Below, one piece after another: positions 14,169 through 23,941 of a stretch of DNA of 64,000 nucleotides (position 1 is the stretch's first letter; each line of letters starts with the position of its first letter). This stretch comes from Marivita sp. Its GTDB lineage: Bacteria > Pseudomonadota > Alphaproteobacteria > Rhodobacterales > Rhodobacteraceae. The stretch spans positions 183,275 through 247,274 of the forward strand of contig NZ_JAIPUT010000001.1 in the NCBI RefSeq assembly GCF_020055635.1. Reading direction: 5' to 3'. The notes below the pieces were generated by a model, which worked only from the letters and a program-made list of their open reading frames with translations, was not told where the DNA came from and ran no database searches. The translations under genes and the position numbers were made by a program.

Positions 14169-14603
14169 ATGGCAGAGACCATGCAATTCGATCTGGTCAG
14201 CCCCGAGCGCAGCCTGATGTCGGCGCAGGTCAAATCTGTGCAGATCCCGGGTGCCGACGGCGACATGACGGCGATGCCGAACCATGCGCCGCTGATCACC
14301 ACGCTGCGTCCCGGTATCCTGACGGTCGAAACCGACAAGGGAACCGAGGAATTCGTCGTGACCGGCGGATTCGCGGAAATGGGCGAAGGACTGTCGGTTC
14401 TGGCCGAGCGCGCGGTTCCCACCAAGGACGTCGACCAGACGACGTACGAGACGATGGTCGACGAGGCACATGCGGCCTACCAGCAGACCAAGGAAACCTT
14501 CCAGAACGAGCCGGGCCCCGTCGACGATGCGGCCAAGCTTCTTGCGGACATGGTCGCGGTGGGCGGTCGTATCGGCCTGTCTCCGAAGCAGCCGAACCTC
14601 TGA
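14169..14603 (+). CDS. atpC: ATP synthase F1 epsilon subunit
   Basis: 144 residues. The N-terminal beta sandwich is clear ([40 protein letters not shown]), as is the C-terminal helical hairpin region. GGAGATCACAC precedes the ATG. It is the last gene of the F1 operon, followed 27 bases after the stop by a strong intrinsic terminator. Confidence 0.97.
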   Translation: MAETMQFDLVSPERSLMSAQVKSVQIPGADGDMTAMPNHAPLITTLRPGILTVETDKGTEEFVVTGGFAEMGEGLSVLAERAVPTKDVDQTTYETMVDEAHAAYQQTKETFQNEPGPVDDAAKLLADMVAVGGRIGLSPKQPNL

Positions 14604-14630
14604 CCGGGCGATCCCGTCGCTTCCTTCAAG

Positions 14631-14656
14631 GCCCCGCAGGCTTGCGGGGCTTTTTT
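14631..14656 (+). terminator. intrinsic terminator of the atp operon
   Basis: GCCCCGCA (14631-14638) pairs perfectly with TGCGGGGC (14643-14650) around GGCT, followed by six T. Placement after atpC marks the end of the F1 operon. Confidence 0.92.
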
Positions 14657-14711
14657 CGTTTGGCCGGGCCCTGTGCTGGGGTAGAAGGGCCGGACTACAT
14701 GAGACGGCGAA

Positions 14712-15062
14712 ATGCAGATCATCAAAAGTTCACGACTTGGAATCGCGCAGGGCTCTGTCGATCTTTTCTCGGATTACGAGGAAGGCGGAGAGATGTGGAC
14801 CGGCGAGGGCACACGCGCCCGAAGCCAGTGGATCGCGTTCGAACAGCCCTTCGCGGTGCCGCCGGTCGTCCATGTTGCGCTGTCGCTCTGGGACATGGAC
14901 AGCGCCCATAACGTGCGCGCGGATCTGGTGGCGGACAAGGTCGGCACAGACGGGTTCGAGGCGGTGTTCCGGACATGGCTGGATACGCGGGTCGCCCGGG
15001 TTCGGATTTCCTGGATCGCGATGGGAGCGATGTCTGACGAAGATGCCTGGGACGTCGACTGA
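14712..15062 (+). CDS. H-type lectin domain protein
   Basis: 116 residues, essentially one H-type lectin domain: GEMWTGEGTRARSQWIAFEQPFAVPPVVHVALSLWDMDS, and near the end VRISWIAMG. In invertebrate lectins this fold binds N-acetylgalactosamine; bacterial versions are mostly uncharacterised. There is no signal peptide, so a cytoplasmic or non-classically exported role is likely. It stands alone between the atp terminator and a convergent membrane gene. Confidence 0.82.
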   Translation: MQIIKSSRLGIAQGSVDLFSDYEEGGEMWTGEGTRARSQWIAFEQPFAVPPVVHVALSLWDMDSAHNVRADLVADKVGTDGFEAVFRTWLDTRVARVRISWIAMGAMSDEDAWDVD

Positions 15063-15131
15063 AAGTCGACACCGCAGCCGATTCATATCGGCGCCTATCG
15101 ACTGGGGCCGTCATCCCGGCTTTGGAATGGG

Positions 15132-16625
15132 TTAGCGATGCCCGACCCAGCCGCGGTCATCGGTGAACGCGCGGCCCTGTGGGAGAGACACGATGTCGTA
15201 CCCGCGGGGCAAATCCTCCAGCGCAGGCAGCGGCGTGTCAGAGGCCGCAAGCAGGATGTTGGCGCGCCCGCGCCCGCTGACCGGTCCTTGCACGGCGCGC
15301 ACATGGGGGTAAAGTTCAGTCAGGATCGCGTGCAGCCCGCGCGCCAGTGACCCGTCCGGAGCGTCGATCAGGTTTACATAGACCGGCCCGTCGACGATGG
15401 ACCTGAGGCGTTTGTATGTCTCCGACGTCGCCAAGTGGGCAGGCACCGACGCCGACGAGAACGCATCCATGACGGCGGCGTCGAACCGCCGATCGGTTTC
15501 GTTGAGATAGACCCTCCCGTCAGCGTGCACGATGCCCAGTCGGCCCTCCCGTGCGCCGGTCGATCCATCCTGCGCTGCGTCAAAGCCCGTCTGTTCGATC
15601 ATCGAAGCCGCGCGCGGCAGGTTGTCCCGGACAACTGCGGTGACAAGCGGATCGATCTCGACCGCCACGGCCTGCGCGGACGGGCGCGAGGCAAGCAACC
15701 GAGTGGGCAGGGTATAGCCTCCGCCACCGATGAACAGAATCGACGGTGAAGGTCCAAGATCGCGATCCATGCGCGCCCAGATCCATTCGGCATATGGCAT
15801 GACCAGTCCGGGAAGATCGGCGCCTTCGTCATCGGTGCCGCCGATCCGTTCCGCGGCCTGCGGGGTGCGGTCGGAATACAGGTGGACCGTGCTGCCCTGT
15901 CGCACGACGTCGATGCAGGACAGACCGGATTCGTATTGGCAGACCGGTCCGCCAAGCAGGCTCAACGCCACGACGGCGGCGGCCGGACCGATCGACCCGT
16001 TGGACCCGTTATCGTCCTGGGATTCTTCGGTGGCATCCCGATCTTCGGGTGGGTCGCCTTTGAGGAAGGGCATGCACAAAAGCGCCACCGCCCCGCATCC
16101 GGCAAAGGTTGCCGCCGATCCGATCAGGGGGAGGGCGACGAACCCGGCAAGGATGGCGCCCGCGATGGCCCCTAACGAGCCAGCCGCAAGCACGAGGCCA
16201 AGCGATGATCCTTCCCGCCCCGGTCGCGCCTCGACGGCGCATTTGGCAAGGAAGGGCGTCGGGAGTGTGACCAGCACCGAAGCCGGGAAAAACGCCACGA
16301 AAACGGTGAGCAGCATCCCCCCAAGCCCCCGCGCGCCAAGGGCATAGATCGCACCCAGGATCGTCGGCGACAGGGCCATGAGCACGGCTGTTGCAATCAA
16401 CGCAGCCCGAACCTGGCGCACGGCCTTGGCGCGCGGGCGCTCCGCAACCAGCCCGCCCAGGGCGCTGCCAAGCGAAAACCCGGCAAGGACCGTTGCGATG
16501 ACGGCTGTCCAGGTCAGCAAGGACGTGCCGAAGAACGGCGCCAGCACGCGACCAGCCGCGATCTCGTAGGTCAGCCCGACAATGGACAGAACAAGGATTA
16601 GGTTGATCGTTGTCCAGAACCGCAT
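15132..16625 (-). CDS. membrane-anchored spermidine-synthase-like protein (MFS/SpdSyn fusion type)
   Basis: 497 residues. The first 210 or so hold about six to seven hydrophobic helices (e.g. LVLSIVGLTYEIAAGRVLAPFFGTS, then VIATVLAGFSLGSALGGLVAERP). The C-terminal half is a Rossmann methyltransferase fold like spermidine synthase: ILFIGGGGYTLPTRLL (binding loop), AVEIDPLVTAV, and FDAAVMDAFSSASVP. The catalytic acidic residue of true aminopropyltransferases (DxxD) is replaced here by DAFS, so polyamine synthesis is doubtful. ATG 16625 has GGAAAGG upstream. The function of this fused family is not established. Confidence 0.8.
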   Translation of the reverse strand: MRFWTTINLILVLSIVGLTYEIAAGRVLAPFFGTSLLTWTAVIATVLAGFSLGSALGGLVAERPRAKAVRQVRAALIATAVLMALSPTILGAIYALGARGLGGMLLTVFVAFFPASVLVTLPTPFLAKCAVEARPGREGSSLGLVLAAGSLGAIAGAILAGFVALPLIGSAATFAGCGAVALLCMPFLKGDPPEDRDATEESQDDNGSNGSIGPAAAVVALSLLGGPVCQYESGLSCIDVVRQGSTVHLYSDRTPQAAERIGGTDDEGADLPGLVMPYAEWIWARMDRDLGPSPSILFIGGGGYTLPTRLLASRPSAQAVAVEIDPLVTAVVRDNLPRAASMIEQTGFDAAQDGSTGAREGRLGIVHADGRVYLNETDRRFDAAVMDAFSSASVPAHLATSETYKRLRSIVDGPVYVNLIDAPDGSLARGLHAILTELYPHVRAVQGPVSGRGRANILLAASDTPLPALEDLPRGYDIVSLPQGRAFTDDRGWVGHR

Positions 16626-16650
16626 GGTGGCCTTTCCGTTAGGTGCCTCT

Positions 16651-16696
16651 GGACGGTCCGGAACCGTCCGTCAGTGTTGTTCCCTGGGGAACGACA
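16651..16696. repeat. two adjacent palindromes between prs and the SpdSyn-like gene
   Basis: GGACGGT (16651-16657) pairs with ACCGTCC (16663-16669) around CCGGA. Next to it GTTCCC-TG-GGGAAC (16678-16691) is perfect, and its arms extend to 16675-16696 with one mismatch. Neither is followed by a T tract on either strand, so simple termination is unlikely. They lie upstream of the start at 16625 and may be an operator, or a 3' processing signal for prs. Confidence 0.45.
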
Positions 16697-16772
16697 TGTG
16701 GCACAAAACGATCAGGTCACGCGCCGGCACGAATTTCGCGCCTTGGGTTCGGCAGACATGCATGTCGCCGGG

Positions 16773-17783
16773 TCAGAGGATCCCCTCGTAGATCGGTCCA
16801 AGCGTGTCGGTTTCGAACAGCGACGAGACCGAGGTGCCATTCCAGATGTTCAGGATCGCCTGCGCGAACATCGGGGCCGTCGGCACGATGCGGATGTTCG
16901 GCGCGTCCGCGACGGATGCCGTGGGCTGAATGGAATCGGTGATGACCAAAGATTTCATCACGGATTTGGTGATCCGTTCGACCGCCGGCCCCGACAGCAC
17001 CCCATGCGTGATATAGGAATGAACTTCGGTCGCACCATGCTCCATCAGAACCTCGGCGGCCTTGCACAAAGTGCCGGCGGTGTCGCAGATGTCGTCGACG
17101 ATGATGCACTTCTTCCCCGACACGTCGCCGATCACTGTCATCTCTGCAATCTCGCCCGGCTTTTCGCGGCGCTTGTCCACGATGGCCAGCGGCGCTGTAA
17201 TCCGCTTGGCCAGCTCACGGGCGCGGGCCACGCCACCGACATCCGGCGACACGACCATGACGTCGGTCGTGTCGCGATTGAATTGCTCGAGGATATCCAG
17301 CGCGAAGATCGGCGAGGCATAGAGGTTGTCGACCGGAATATCGAAAAAGCCCTGGATCTGCGCCGCGTGCAGGTCCATCGTCAGAACGCGTTCGATGCCC
17401 GCCTCGACGATCATGTTGGCCACCAGCTTGGCGCTGATCGGCGTGCGCGCCTTGGAGCGGCGATCCTGACGCGCATAGCCGAAATAGGGGATCACGGCGG
17501 TGATGCGCGCCGCCGACGACCGGCGCAACGCATCGGACATGATGAGAAGTTCCATCAGGTTGTCGTTTGCCGGGTTCGAGGTCGGCTGGATGATGAACAT
17601 GTCCTCGCCACGGACGTTCTCGTAGACCTCGACAAAGATTTCCTGGTCGTTGAAGCGTTCGACGCGGGCATCGACAAGGCCGACATTCATGCCGCGATAC
17701 ATCGTCATGCGTCGGGCGATGCCCTTGGCCAATGGCATGTTCGCATTGCCGGAGATCAGTTTGGGTTCAACAATGCTGGGCAT
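16773..17783 (-). CDS. prs: ribose-phosphate pyrophosphokinase
   Basis: 336 residues, slightly longer than the common 310-320, with the extra residues spread in the Rhodobacteraceae manner. It makes PRPP from ribose 5-phosphate and ATP. Signatures: [24 protein letters not shown], the catalytic [11 protein letters not shown], and the PRPP-binding loop [13 protein letters not shown]. Monocistronic, divergent from the isomerase gene at 17888. Confidence 0.97.
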   Translation of the reverse strand: MPSIVEPKLISGNANMPLAKGIARRMTMYRGMNVGLVDARVERFNDQEIFVEVYENVRGEDMFIIQPTSNPANDNLMELLIMSDALRRSSAARITAVIPYFGYARQDRRSKARTPISAKLVANMIVEAGIERVLTMDLHAAQIQGFFDIPVDNLYASPIFALDILEQFNRDTTDVMVVSPDVGGVARARELAKRITAPLAIVDKRREKPGEIAEMTVIGDVSGKKCIIVDDICDTAGTLCKAAEVLMEHGATEVHSYITHGVLSGPAVERITKSVMKSLVITDSIQPTASVADAPNIRIVPTAPMFAQAILNIWNGTSVSSLFETDTLGPIYEGIL

Positions 17784-17887
17784 ACAGGGGGGCTCCGTGG
17801 CGGTCAGGTATGACAGATTCGTGACGTTGCGCTCGCCTTAGCATGGGCCTACCGTCGCGCAAAGTGACACGCGCCCGGAGGGACCAA

Positions 17888-18487
17888 ATGGCTCACATTG
17901 ACTACTTTTTCTCAACACTGTCGCCCTATGCCTATCTTGCGGGCACCCGGATGGAAGAGGTCGCGGCCAAACATGGCGCGACCGTGACTTACAAACCGCT
18001 GGACCTGGTCACACTGTTCGGCCGCACCGGGGGGGTGCCCCCGAAAGAACGGCATCCCAGCCGGCAGGAATTGCGCGCGCAAGAACTCACCCGGCAATCG
18101 AAAAAGCTGGGAAAACCCCTGAACCTGAAACCCGCCTTCTGGCCGACCAATGCCGCGCCCTCCGCCTATGCGATCATATCGGCGCAGAATGCTGGCGGGG
18201 GCGATCTTGGCAAGCTGGTGCACGGGTTCCTGCGGGGGGTCTGGGCCGAGGACAAGGATATCGCCCAGGACGAAGTGGTGCGCGAGACCCTCGAAGCCGC
18301 CGGATTTGACGCCTCGCTGGCCGATAGCGGCCTTTTGACGGGCGCTGAAACCTATGCCGCCAACCTTGAAGAGGCAGCGTCGCGCGGTGTGTTCGGGGCG
18401 CCGTTCTACATCACCGACACGGACGAAAGGTTCTGGGGACAGGATCGGATCGAGGATCTGGATCTGCATCTCGCCGGCAAGCTCTGA
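17888..18487 (+). CDS. DsbA-fold 2-hydroxychromene-2-carboxylate isomerase-like protein
   Basis: 199 residues from ATG 17888, chosen for the GGAGGG site a few bases upstream and the standard opening MAHIDYFFSTLSPYAYLAG. The family (kappa-class GST-like) uses glutathione; Ser at the N-terminal STLSPYAYL site replaces the DsbA cysteines. The C-terminal GVFGAPFYITDTDERFWGQDRI is the family signature. Known members isomerise 2-hydroxychromene-2-carboxylate in naphthalene breakdown, but no such pathway is nearby. The stop overlaps the next start by one base (TGATG). Confidence 0.88.
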   Translation: MAHIDYFFSTLSPYAYLAGTRMEEVAAKHGATVTYKPLDLVTLFGRTGGVPPKERHPSRQELRAQELTRQSKKLGKPLNLKPAFWPTNAAPSAYAIISAQNAGGGDLGKLVHGFLRGVWAEDKDIAQDEVVRETLEAAGFDASLADSGLLTGAETYAANLEEAASRGVFGAPFYITDTDERFWGQDRIEDLDLHLAGKL

Positions 18488-19299
18488 TGGTCGAGGACGC
18501 TCTGGTGGATGACCGCGTCTTTACGCGCCGCTTCGGCACGGGGCCCGACCGTGCGGTCTTGCTGCACTGTGCGCTGGCGCATTCCAAGGTCTGGACGCGG
18601 CTGGCCGAGGCGCTGTCGGACCGGCTCTGCATGGTCGCGCCGGACATGCCGGGACATGGGCGCAGTGCCGCGCCTGAACCCGGAGGCGACATGCACGATC
18701 AGGTGGCCGCGATCGCTCTGGAATGTCTTGGCGACGAAGGACATCTGATCGGCCACAGTTTCGGTGCGACCGTGGCTCTGCGGATTGCCATTCAGGCACC
18801 AGAGCGGGTGAAGACCGTGACACTGATCGAACCCGTCCTGTTCGCAGCCGCCGGTCAGAGCGCGCCGCAGGTGCTCCGTGACTATGTCGAGGCCTCCGAG
18901 GAGTTCGGTGCGGCGATGGACCGGGAGGACTGGGTCGCCGCGGCTCGGGATTTCATCGGCATGTGGGGTGACGGGCGACCGTGGGACACCCTGAGCGAAC
19001 GGGAACAGACGATGTTCGCATCGCTGATGCCCTTCATCAAGGAAACCGAGCCGGCCTTGCTGCAGGACGCCAAGGGGCTGCTGCGCGAGGGTAGCCTGGA
19101 GGCGATCTCCAGCCCTGTGCTTCTCGTGCGGGGGCGGGACAGCGAGCCCGTGATCGCCGCCATCCACGACACGCTGGAGCGGCGCATCCCCGCCGCAAGG
19201 GCTGTCGTCGTCGACGGTGCGGGGCACATGGTGCCGATCACCCATCCCGGCCCGGTGGCACATCATATCCGTGCCTTGCTCGACGCGGCAGGCCACTGA
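18487..19299 (+). CDS. alpha/beta hydrolase
   Basis: 270 residues. Nucleophile elbow GHSFGA with Ser91, oxyanion region LLHCALAH, and DMPGHGRS. The acid is probably in LLVRGRDSEPV and the base in GAGHMVPITHPG. Translationally coupled to the isomerase-like gene, so the pair may act on one substrate, which I cannot name. Confidence 0.9.
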   Translation: MVEDALVDDRVFTRRFGTGPDRAVLLHCALAHSKVWTRLAEALSDRLCMVAPDMPGHGRSAAPEPGGDMHDQVAAIALECLGDEGHLIGHSFGATVALRIAIQAPERVKTVTLIEPVLFAAAGQSAPQVLRDYVEASEEFGAAMDREDWVAAARDFIGMWGDGRPWDTLSEREQTMFASLMPFIKETEPALLQDAKGLLREGSLEAISSPVLLVRGRDSEPVIAAIHDTLERRIPAARAVVVDGAGHMVPITHPGPVAHHIRALLDAAGH

Positions 19300-19369
19300 C
19301 CCCTTGCAACACGCGAATGTGTGCGCCATCTACGCGGGGACACCAGCGTAGCGGCGACAGGAGAACGAC

Positions 19370-20293
19370 ATGATCGAGCTTGGACAAGGCCCGGCACAAA
19401 CCGACCTGATCAAGGACGTGCCCCAGGAGGCCTTCATGGCCGACGTGGTCGAGGCGAGCATGGAGACCCCGGTCATCGTCGATTTCTGGGCGCCGTGGTG
19501 CGGCCCCTGCAAGACACTGGGTCCGCAGCTCGAGGCCGAGGTCATGGCGGCGCGCGGTGCCGTCAAGATGGCCAAGGTCAATGTCGATGCGGCCGAGGGG
19601 CTGGTCCAGGCACTGGCCCAGCAAGGCCTGCCTATCCAGTCGATCCCGACGGTCGTGGCCTTCGTCAAGGGCCGCCCGGTGGACATGTTCCAGGGCGCGC
19701 AACCGGCGTCCGAGGTCAAGGCCTTTGTCGAACGCGTCGTCAAGGCGGCGGGCGGCGATGCGAGCGGCGGTCTCGACGACGCGGTGGCAGCCGCCGAAGA
19801 GATGCTCGACACCGGGGCGGCGGCAGACGCGTTGCAGACCTTCGCGGCGGTGCTCGAGGAAGACCCCAACCATCCGCGGGCCTATGCCGGCCTTGTCAGC
19901 GCAACGCTTGCGCTTGGCGATCTTGAACAGGCCGAGGCCATTCTGAACGGAGCGCCCGCCGAAATCACCCAGACTGCCGAGATCGAGGCGGCGCGGGCGC
20001 AGATCGCACTGGCCAGACAGGCCAGCAATTCCGGGCCCGTGGCCGACCTTCAGGCAGCGGTCGACGCGGACGAGAACGACCATCAGGCGCGCTTCGACCT
20101 TGCCCAGGCGCTTTATGCCCAGGGTGAAGCACAGGCTGCGGTGGATCATCTGCTCGAGCTGTTTCGCCGTGATCGCGAATGGAACGAGGGTGCGGCAAAG
20201 GCGCAATTGATGACGATTTTCGACGCGCTCAAGCCGAACGATCCGGTGGCGCTGAACGGTCGTCGTCGGCTGAGTTCAATGATATTTGCCTGA
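19370..20293 (+). CDS. CnoX/YbbN-type thioredoxin with TPR-like tail
   Basis: 307 residues. The first 115 are a thioredoxin fold with an intact WCGPC active site (Cys44, Cys47), then about 180 helical residues with repeats (LDTGAAADALQTFAAVLEEDPNHPRAYAGL and following) like the TPR region of CnoX. CnoX proteins are chaperones that protect clients during chlorine stress and work with GroEL and DnaK. E. coli CnoX lacks the second cysteine; this one keeps both and so should retain reductase activity, as in other alphaproteobacteria. Followed by a LON-domain gene, 27 bases downstream. Confidence 0.9.
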   Translation: MIELGQGPAQTDLIKDVPQEAFMADVVEASMETPVIVDFWAPWCGPCKTLGPQLEAEVMAARGAVKMAKVNVDAAEGLVQALAQQGLPIQSIPTVVAFVKGRPVDMFQGAQPASEVKAFVERVVKAAGGDASGGLDDAVAAAEEMLDTGAAADALQTFAAVLEEDPNHPRAYAGLVSATLALGDLEQAEAILNGAPAEITQTAEIEAARAQIALARQASNSGPVADLQAAVDADENDHQARFDLAQALYAQGEAQAAVDHLLELFRRDREWNEGAAKAQLMTIFDALKPNDPVALNGRRRLSSMIFA

Positions 20294-20320
20294 TCGTCCG
20301 GTCAGGCTAATTCAACCGAC

Positions 20321-20965
20321 ATGACAAGAGTCTCCGAATTGCCGGGATCAATCCCCGTGTTCCCGTTGCCTGGGGCGCTGCTTCTGCCTCGGGCACGGCT
20401 TCCGCTGCATCTGTTCGAGCCGCGCTACCTGCAAATGCTTGAAGACGCCATGAAAACGCCCTCCCGCCTGATCGGGATGGTGCAACCGAATGTTCGTCCG
20501 AACGGCGACAAGGATGCCCTGCACCGGATCGGGTGTGCCGGGCGCGTGACCCAGTTTTCCGAAACGGAAGACGGGCGCTACATGATCACCCTGACCGGGA
20601 TATCGCGCTTCCGTGTCGGCGACGAGGTCGAGGGCTTCACGCCGTATCGCAAGTTCGACGTGAACTGGGACGGGTTCGACCGGGACCAAGGCGGCCCGGA
20701 GCACGATCGCGGCTTCGATCGTGACGGCTTTCTCGACCTGCTCGACCGCTATTTCGCGGCACGCGACCTTTCGGCGGACTGGCCGACGCTCAAGGATGCG
20801 GATGATGAATTGCTGATCAACTCGCTGTCGATGCTTCTGGATTTCGAACCCGAGGAAAAGCAGGCGCTTCTGGAGGCGCCATCGCTGTCGACGCGGCGGG
20901 AAACCTTGATCACGCTGCTCGAATATGCCCTGCGCGGCGGCCAATCCGAGAACATCCTTCAATGA
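20321..20965 (+). CDS. LON substrate-binding-domain protein
   Basis: 214 residues: [34 protein letters not shown] is the start of the Lon N-terminal domain, and there is no ATPase or protease part. Stand-alone LON-domain proteins are common in alphaproteobacteria with no firmly known role. It sits after cnoX and overlaps the Trm112-like gene by four bases, suggesting one operon concerned with protein quality or translation. Confidence 0.9.
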   Translation: MTRVSELPGSIPVFPLPGALLLPRARLPLHLFEPRYLQMLEDAMKTPSRLIGMVQPNVRPNGDKDALHRIGCAGRVTQFSETEDGRYMITLTGISRFRVGDEVEGFTPYRKFDVNWDGFDRDQGGPEHDRGFDRDGFLDLLDRYFAARDLSADWPTLKDADDELLINSLSMLLDFEPEEKQALLEAPSLSTRRETLITLLEYALRGGQSENILQ

Positions 20966-21159
20966 CGGACGTGACCGAACCGACCGGACCGGGCTTTGAT
21001 CGCAAGATGCTCGAAGCACTTGTCTGTCCCCAGACCCAGGGACGCCTGGAATACGACTTCGCGCGGCAGGAGCTGATCAGCCATACAGCGCATCTGGCCT
21101 ATCCGATCCGAAACGGGATCCCCGTCATGCTGATCGACGAGGCGCGCGAGATCGACTGA
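20962..21159 (+). CDS. Trm112-family small protein
   Basis: 65 residues: [16 protein letters not shown] ... [21 protein letters not shown] is the complete bacterial Trm112 pattern. In eukaryotes and archaea Trm112 activates methyltransferases acting on tRNA, rRNA and release factor; in bacteria a similar role has been proposed. Only one cysteine of the usual zinc site remains, as in most bacterial forms. Overlaps the preceding gene (ATGA, 20962-20965). Confidence 0.9.
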   Translation: MTDVTEPTGPGFDRKMLEALVCPQTQGRLEYDFARQELISHTAHLAYPIRNGIPVMLIDEAREID

Positions 21160-21228
21160 TCCTTCGCGGAATTGACAGGCCGTGACCCCTGCGATACCTC
21201 GCCGGTCTTCTAGACATGCGAGGGTGAC

Positions 21229-22137
21229 ATGGGACGCAAACGCAAAGGCCGCGACATTTCCGGCTGGCTGGTGGTGGACAAGCCGGCGGGCATCACCTCG
21301 ACCGCGGTGGTGAACAAGGTGCGGTGGGCCTTTGATGCCAACAAGGCCGGCCATGCCGGAACGCTTGACCCTGACGCGACAGGCGTTCTTGCCGTTGCTT
21401 TGGGCGAGGCCACGAAGACAGTGCCCTATATCACGGACGCGCTCAAAGCGTACGCGTTCACCGTCCGGTTCGGACAGGCGACCCGTACGGATGACGCCGA
21501 GGGCGACGTGATCGCGTCGTCGGACCTGCGGCCCGGCGACGATGAGATCAAGGAGGCGCTGCACGCCTTCGTCGGCGACATCATGCAGGTGCCGCCGCAA
21601 TTCTCGGCCGTCAAGATTGATGGAGAACGCGCCTACAAGCGCGCGCGGGACGGCGAAGAGATGGAGATCGCCGCGCGACCGCTTTTTGTCGACGAACTGA
21701 CCCTGCTGGACCGCCCGGACCCGGATCATGCCGAACTGATGCTGGTCTGTGGCAAGGGCGGCTATGTGCGGTCGATCGCCCGTGATCTGGGCGAGGCGCT
21801 GGGATGTCTGGGCCATGTCCTGCGGTTGCGCAGGGTCTGGTCCGGCCCGTTCGATGCAGAGGACGGGTTGAGCCTCGAGCGGATCGACGCGATGGCGCGG
21901 ACACCGGAGCTCGACAGCTTTCTCAGGCCGCTGGAAGAGGGGCTGACCGACCTGCCAGAGTTGCCCTGCGGCCCGGAATCGGCCGTGAAGCTGCGAAACG
22001 GGAACCCCGCGATGGTGATCGCCTCGGGGGTCGACTACGGGGACGAATGCTGGGTTTCTCATGACGGCGTGCCGATTGCGGTGGGCCGCTACAAGTCAGG
22101 CGAAGTGCATCCGTCGCGGGTCTTCGTCACCCCGTGA
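21229..22137 (+). CDS. truB: tRNA pseudouridine-55 synthase
   Basis: 302 residues. The catalytic motif [12 protein letters not shown] puts the nucleophile at Asp47, and [13 protein letters not shown] and the [17 protein letters not shown] segments are standard. The enzyme makes pseudouridine 55 in the T arm of tRNAs. The GTGA overlap at 22134-22137 couples it to the DUF1643 gene. rpsO and pnp follow at 23.4 and 23.9 kb, the common truB-rpsO-pnp order but with two extra genes between truB and rpsO. Confidence 0.96.
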   Translation: MGRKRKGRDISGWLVVDKPAGITSTAVVNKVRWAFDANKAGHAGTLDPDATGVLAVALGEATKTVPYITDALKAYAFTVRFGQATRTDDAEGDVIASSDLRPGDDEIKEALHAFVGDIMQVPPQFSAVKIDGERAYKRARDGEEMEIAARPLFVDELTLLDRPDPDHAELMLVCGKGGYVRSIARDLGEALGCLGHVLRLRRVWSGPFDAEDGLSLERIDAMARTPELDSFLRPLEEGLTDLPELPCGPESAVKLRNGNPAMVIASGVDYGDECWVSHDGVPIAVGRYKSGEVHPSRVFVTP

Positions 22138-22688
22138 CGGACCTGCCGGCAAAGCTTCACGACGCGATGGTTTTCCGCGCTCACGAATCGGACGGCTGCC
22201 TGTCGCGCGTGTGGTATTCCGAGTGCGACCGGTATCGGTACGGGCTGTCGCGCGTCTGGAACAAGGAGCGGCCTGCGGTTCTGTTCCTGATGCTGAACCC
22301 GTCCACGGCAGATGAGCATCGCAACGATCCGACGGTGGCGCGATGCGAGACGCGGGCGCGGACGATGGGGTTCGGCGGCGTGATGATTGCCAACATCTTT
22401 GCTTTCCGCGCGACCCGGCCTGCGGATCTCAAGAAGGCTGACGCGCCCGTCGGGGACCAGAACGATGCGCTTCTGGATATCTGGATCGCCCAAGCCGGAA
22501 TGACCGTCGCGGCCTGGGGCGTGCATGGCAATTTTCAGGGCCGGGGCAGGCTGGTGGCGCAGCGATGCGCCGGAGCCCTGCACCACCTCGGCCTGACCAG
22601 GGACGGCCATCCGCGTCATCCGCTCTACGTGCCATTCGGAACCGACCCCACGGAATGGCCTCCGCAGAACCGCTATCCGATGCGGTGA
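22134..22688 (+). CDS. DUF1643-domain protein
   Basis: 184 residues starting at GTG 22134. Family signature: [48 protein letters not shown], then [18 protein letters not shown]1643 proteins have no established function. Its overlap with truB is odd for a general family and suggests insertion into the truB-rpsO-pnp group in an ancestor. Confidence 0.88.
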   Translation: MTDLPAKLHDAMVFRAHESDGCLSRVWYSECDRYRYGLSRVWNKERPAVLFLMLNPSTADEHRNDPTVARCETRARTMGFGGVMIANIFAFRATRPADLKKADAPVGDQNDALLDIWIAQAGMTVAAWGVHGNFQGRGRLVAQRCAGALHHLGLTRDGHPRHPLYVPFGTDPTEWPPQNRYPMR

Positions 22689-22792
22689 TCGGTAAAAATT
22701 TCATGGTTTTTCCCGATTGTGCAGAGACCGCGCCAATCAGTTCTTTACGGTTGGGCGGCAGGATCACGGCACTGCACTGACGGCTTGATCCC

Positions 22793-23206
22793 ATGTTTCT
22801 CCTTCTTGCTCTCTTCGGCCTGACCGGCGTTTCGCTTCTGACGTTTCTTGTACCCTTTCCGCAGGGGCGACAGACGCGCGACTCCGGTCGGGCCGTATAC
22901 GCAAGCCCGCCTGCGGATTGGCCGGACATTCCGGTCGCCGCCCTGCGCCTGTTCGACCGGGCGGGGCAGATCAATACGCCGGTGCTGATCGCCCGGCCTC
23001 CTGTCCGGGTGACAAGCTTTGCTGCGGCGCAGGATATCCTGCTGGCGCAGGTGCGATCGCGTTCCGCAGACCGGCCCGAAATCGCGTTGCGCCTGTCACC
23101 CGATGATGGGGGGTGGACAGATGTGCTTCTGGACGGGGCGGTCCTGGCTCAGGTCCCGACCTCTGCGATGATCGCGCACGGGTCTGGTGGGTCGCGCGCT
23201 GCCTGA
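22793..23206 (+). CDS. hypothetical protein with N-terminal membrane segment
   Basis: 137 residues. One hydrophobic N-terminal stretch (LLLALFGLTGVSLLTFLVPF) is followed by a soluble domain rich in Arg, Ala, Pro (RAGQINTPVLIARPPVRVTSFAAAQDILLAQV...). Possibly a membrane-anchored periplasmic protein. I recognise no family. There is no strong ribosome site, and it lies between the DUF1643 gene and rpsO, same strand. Confidence 0.55.
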   Translation: MFLLLALFGLTGVSLLTFLVPFPQGRQTRDSGRAVYASPPADWPDIPVAALRLFDRAGQINTPVLIARPPVRVTSFAAAQDILLAQVRSRSADRPEIALRLSPDDGGWTDVLLDGAVLAQVPTSAMIAHGSGGSRAA

Positions 23207-23365
23207 ACTTGCGCAGGGTCGGCCGCTGCGCTCGGAGGGGCTTTCCAAGGCCGGTTTTATCGCCTATACGCCCGCATCCGCATGACGTGCGGAGATTCTC
23301 CATGGGCCCTGCTGGACGACATCCCGGCTTGCGCCATTCACACAAACCTTCGAAAGGAGACCCCG

Positions 23366-23635
23366 ATGTCGATCACCGTCGAAGAAAAGAACCGTCTGAT
23401 CAAGGAATTCGCGACCAAGGAAGGCGACACCGGTTCGCCCGAAGTCCAGGTTGCCATCCTGACCAGCCGCATCGGCACCCTGACCGAGCACTTCAAGACC
23501 CACAAGAAAGACAACCACTCGCGTCGTGGTCTGCTCAAGCTTGTGGCGCAGCGTCGTAAACTGCTGGATTACACCAAGGCCAAGGATGAAGCGCGCTATC
23601 AGGATCTGATCAAGCGTCTGGGCATTCGCCGCTAA
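23366..23635 (+). CDS. rpsO: 30S ribosomal protein S15
   Basis: 89 residues from ATG 23366, behind AAAGGAGA; this is the exact family length, and the upstream in-frame extension is not conserved in kind. S15 binds 16S rRNA early in small-subunit assembly. The motif [17 protein letters not shown] and [21 protein letters not shown] are diagnostic. Followed by a terminator and then pnp. Confidence 0.98.
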   Translation: MSITVEEKNRLIKEFATKEGDTGSPEVQVAILTSRIGTLTEHFKTHKKDNHSRRGLLKLVAQRRKLLDYTKAKDEARYQDLIKRLGIRR

Positions 23636-23657
23636 GGCACGCCGCTATCCGGTTTCA

Positions 23658-23683
23658 AAGGGCTCGCTATGCGGGCCCTTTTT
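23658..23683 (+). terminator. terminator after rpsO
   Basis: AAGGGC-T-CGC/GCG-G-GCCCTT hairpin (arms at 23658-23667 and 23671-23680) followed by five T. Partial read-through into pnp is possible as in E. coli. Confidence 0.85.
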
Positions 23684-23804
23684 CGTTCCGGGGCCGCGTG
23701 CTGTGCCGGAATCCCGGACGGGAGCCTGATTTTGGGCTCTGCATGCGCATCTGGTTCACGGGCCGGAAAGGCGACAAAACGAACGGTTTTCTTTGCTGGA
23801 AAAT

Positions 23805-23934
23805 TCCTGTAAGGCGCAAGGATCTGAGACGTGACGCTTTGACCCCGGCGCATGGAACGATGAAAGGGGTCGGCGGCAATGGGGCCGCCATGAAAACGGG
23901 AGACCCGGAGGGCCGGGAGTGCTCCCTTACAGGA
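23805..23934 (+). promoter_or_regulatory. structured pnp leader that can hide the ribosome site
   Basis: TCCTGTAAGG (23805-23814) is the exact complement of CCTTACAGGA (23925-23934), and the latter contains the pnp Shine-Dalgarno AGGA (23931-23934), seven bases before the ATG. Three hairpins lie inside the enclosed 110 bases: GACCCC/GGGGTC (23841-23846 with 23866-23871), GGCGGC/GCCGCC (23872-23877 with 23884-23889) and CCCGG/CCGGG (23904-23908 with 23913-23917); GGGAG/CTCCC (23898-23902 with 23922-23926) is a competing pair. Autocontrol of pnp by RNase III plus PNPase is known in E. coli. A similar job here is inferred. Confidence 0.6.
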
Positions 23935-23941
23935 TACGAAG

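Noticed and set aside
15132..16625. True spermidine synthase
   Set aside because: The acidic catalytic residue is replaced and a large membrane part is fused at the front, so polyamine synthesis is not supported.
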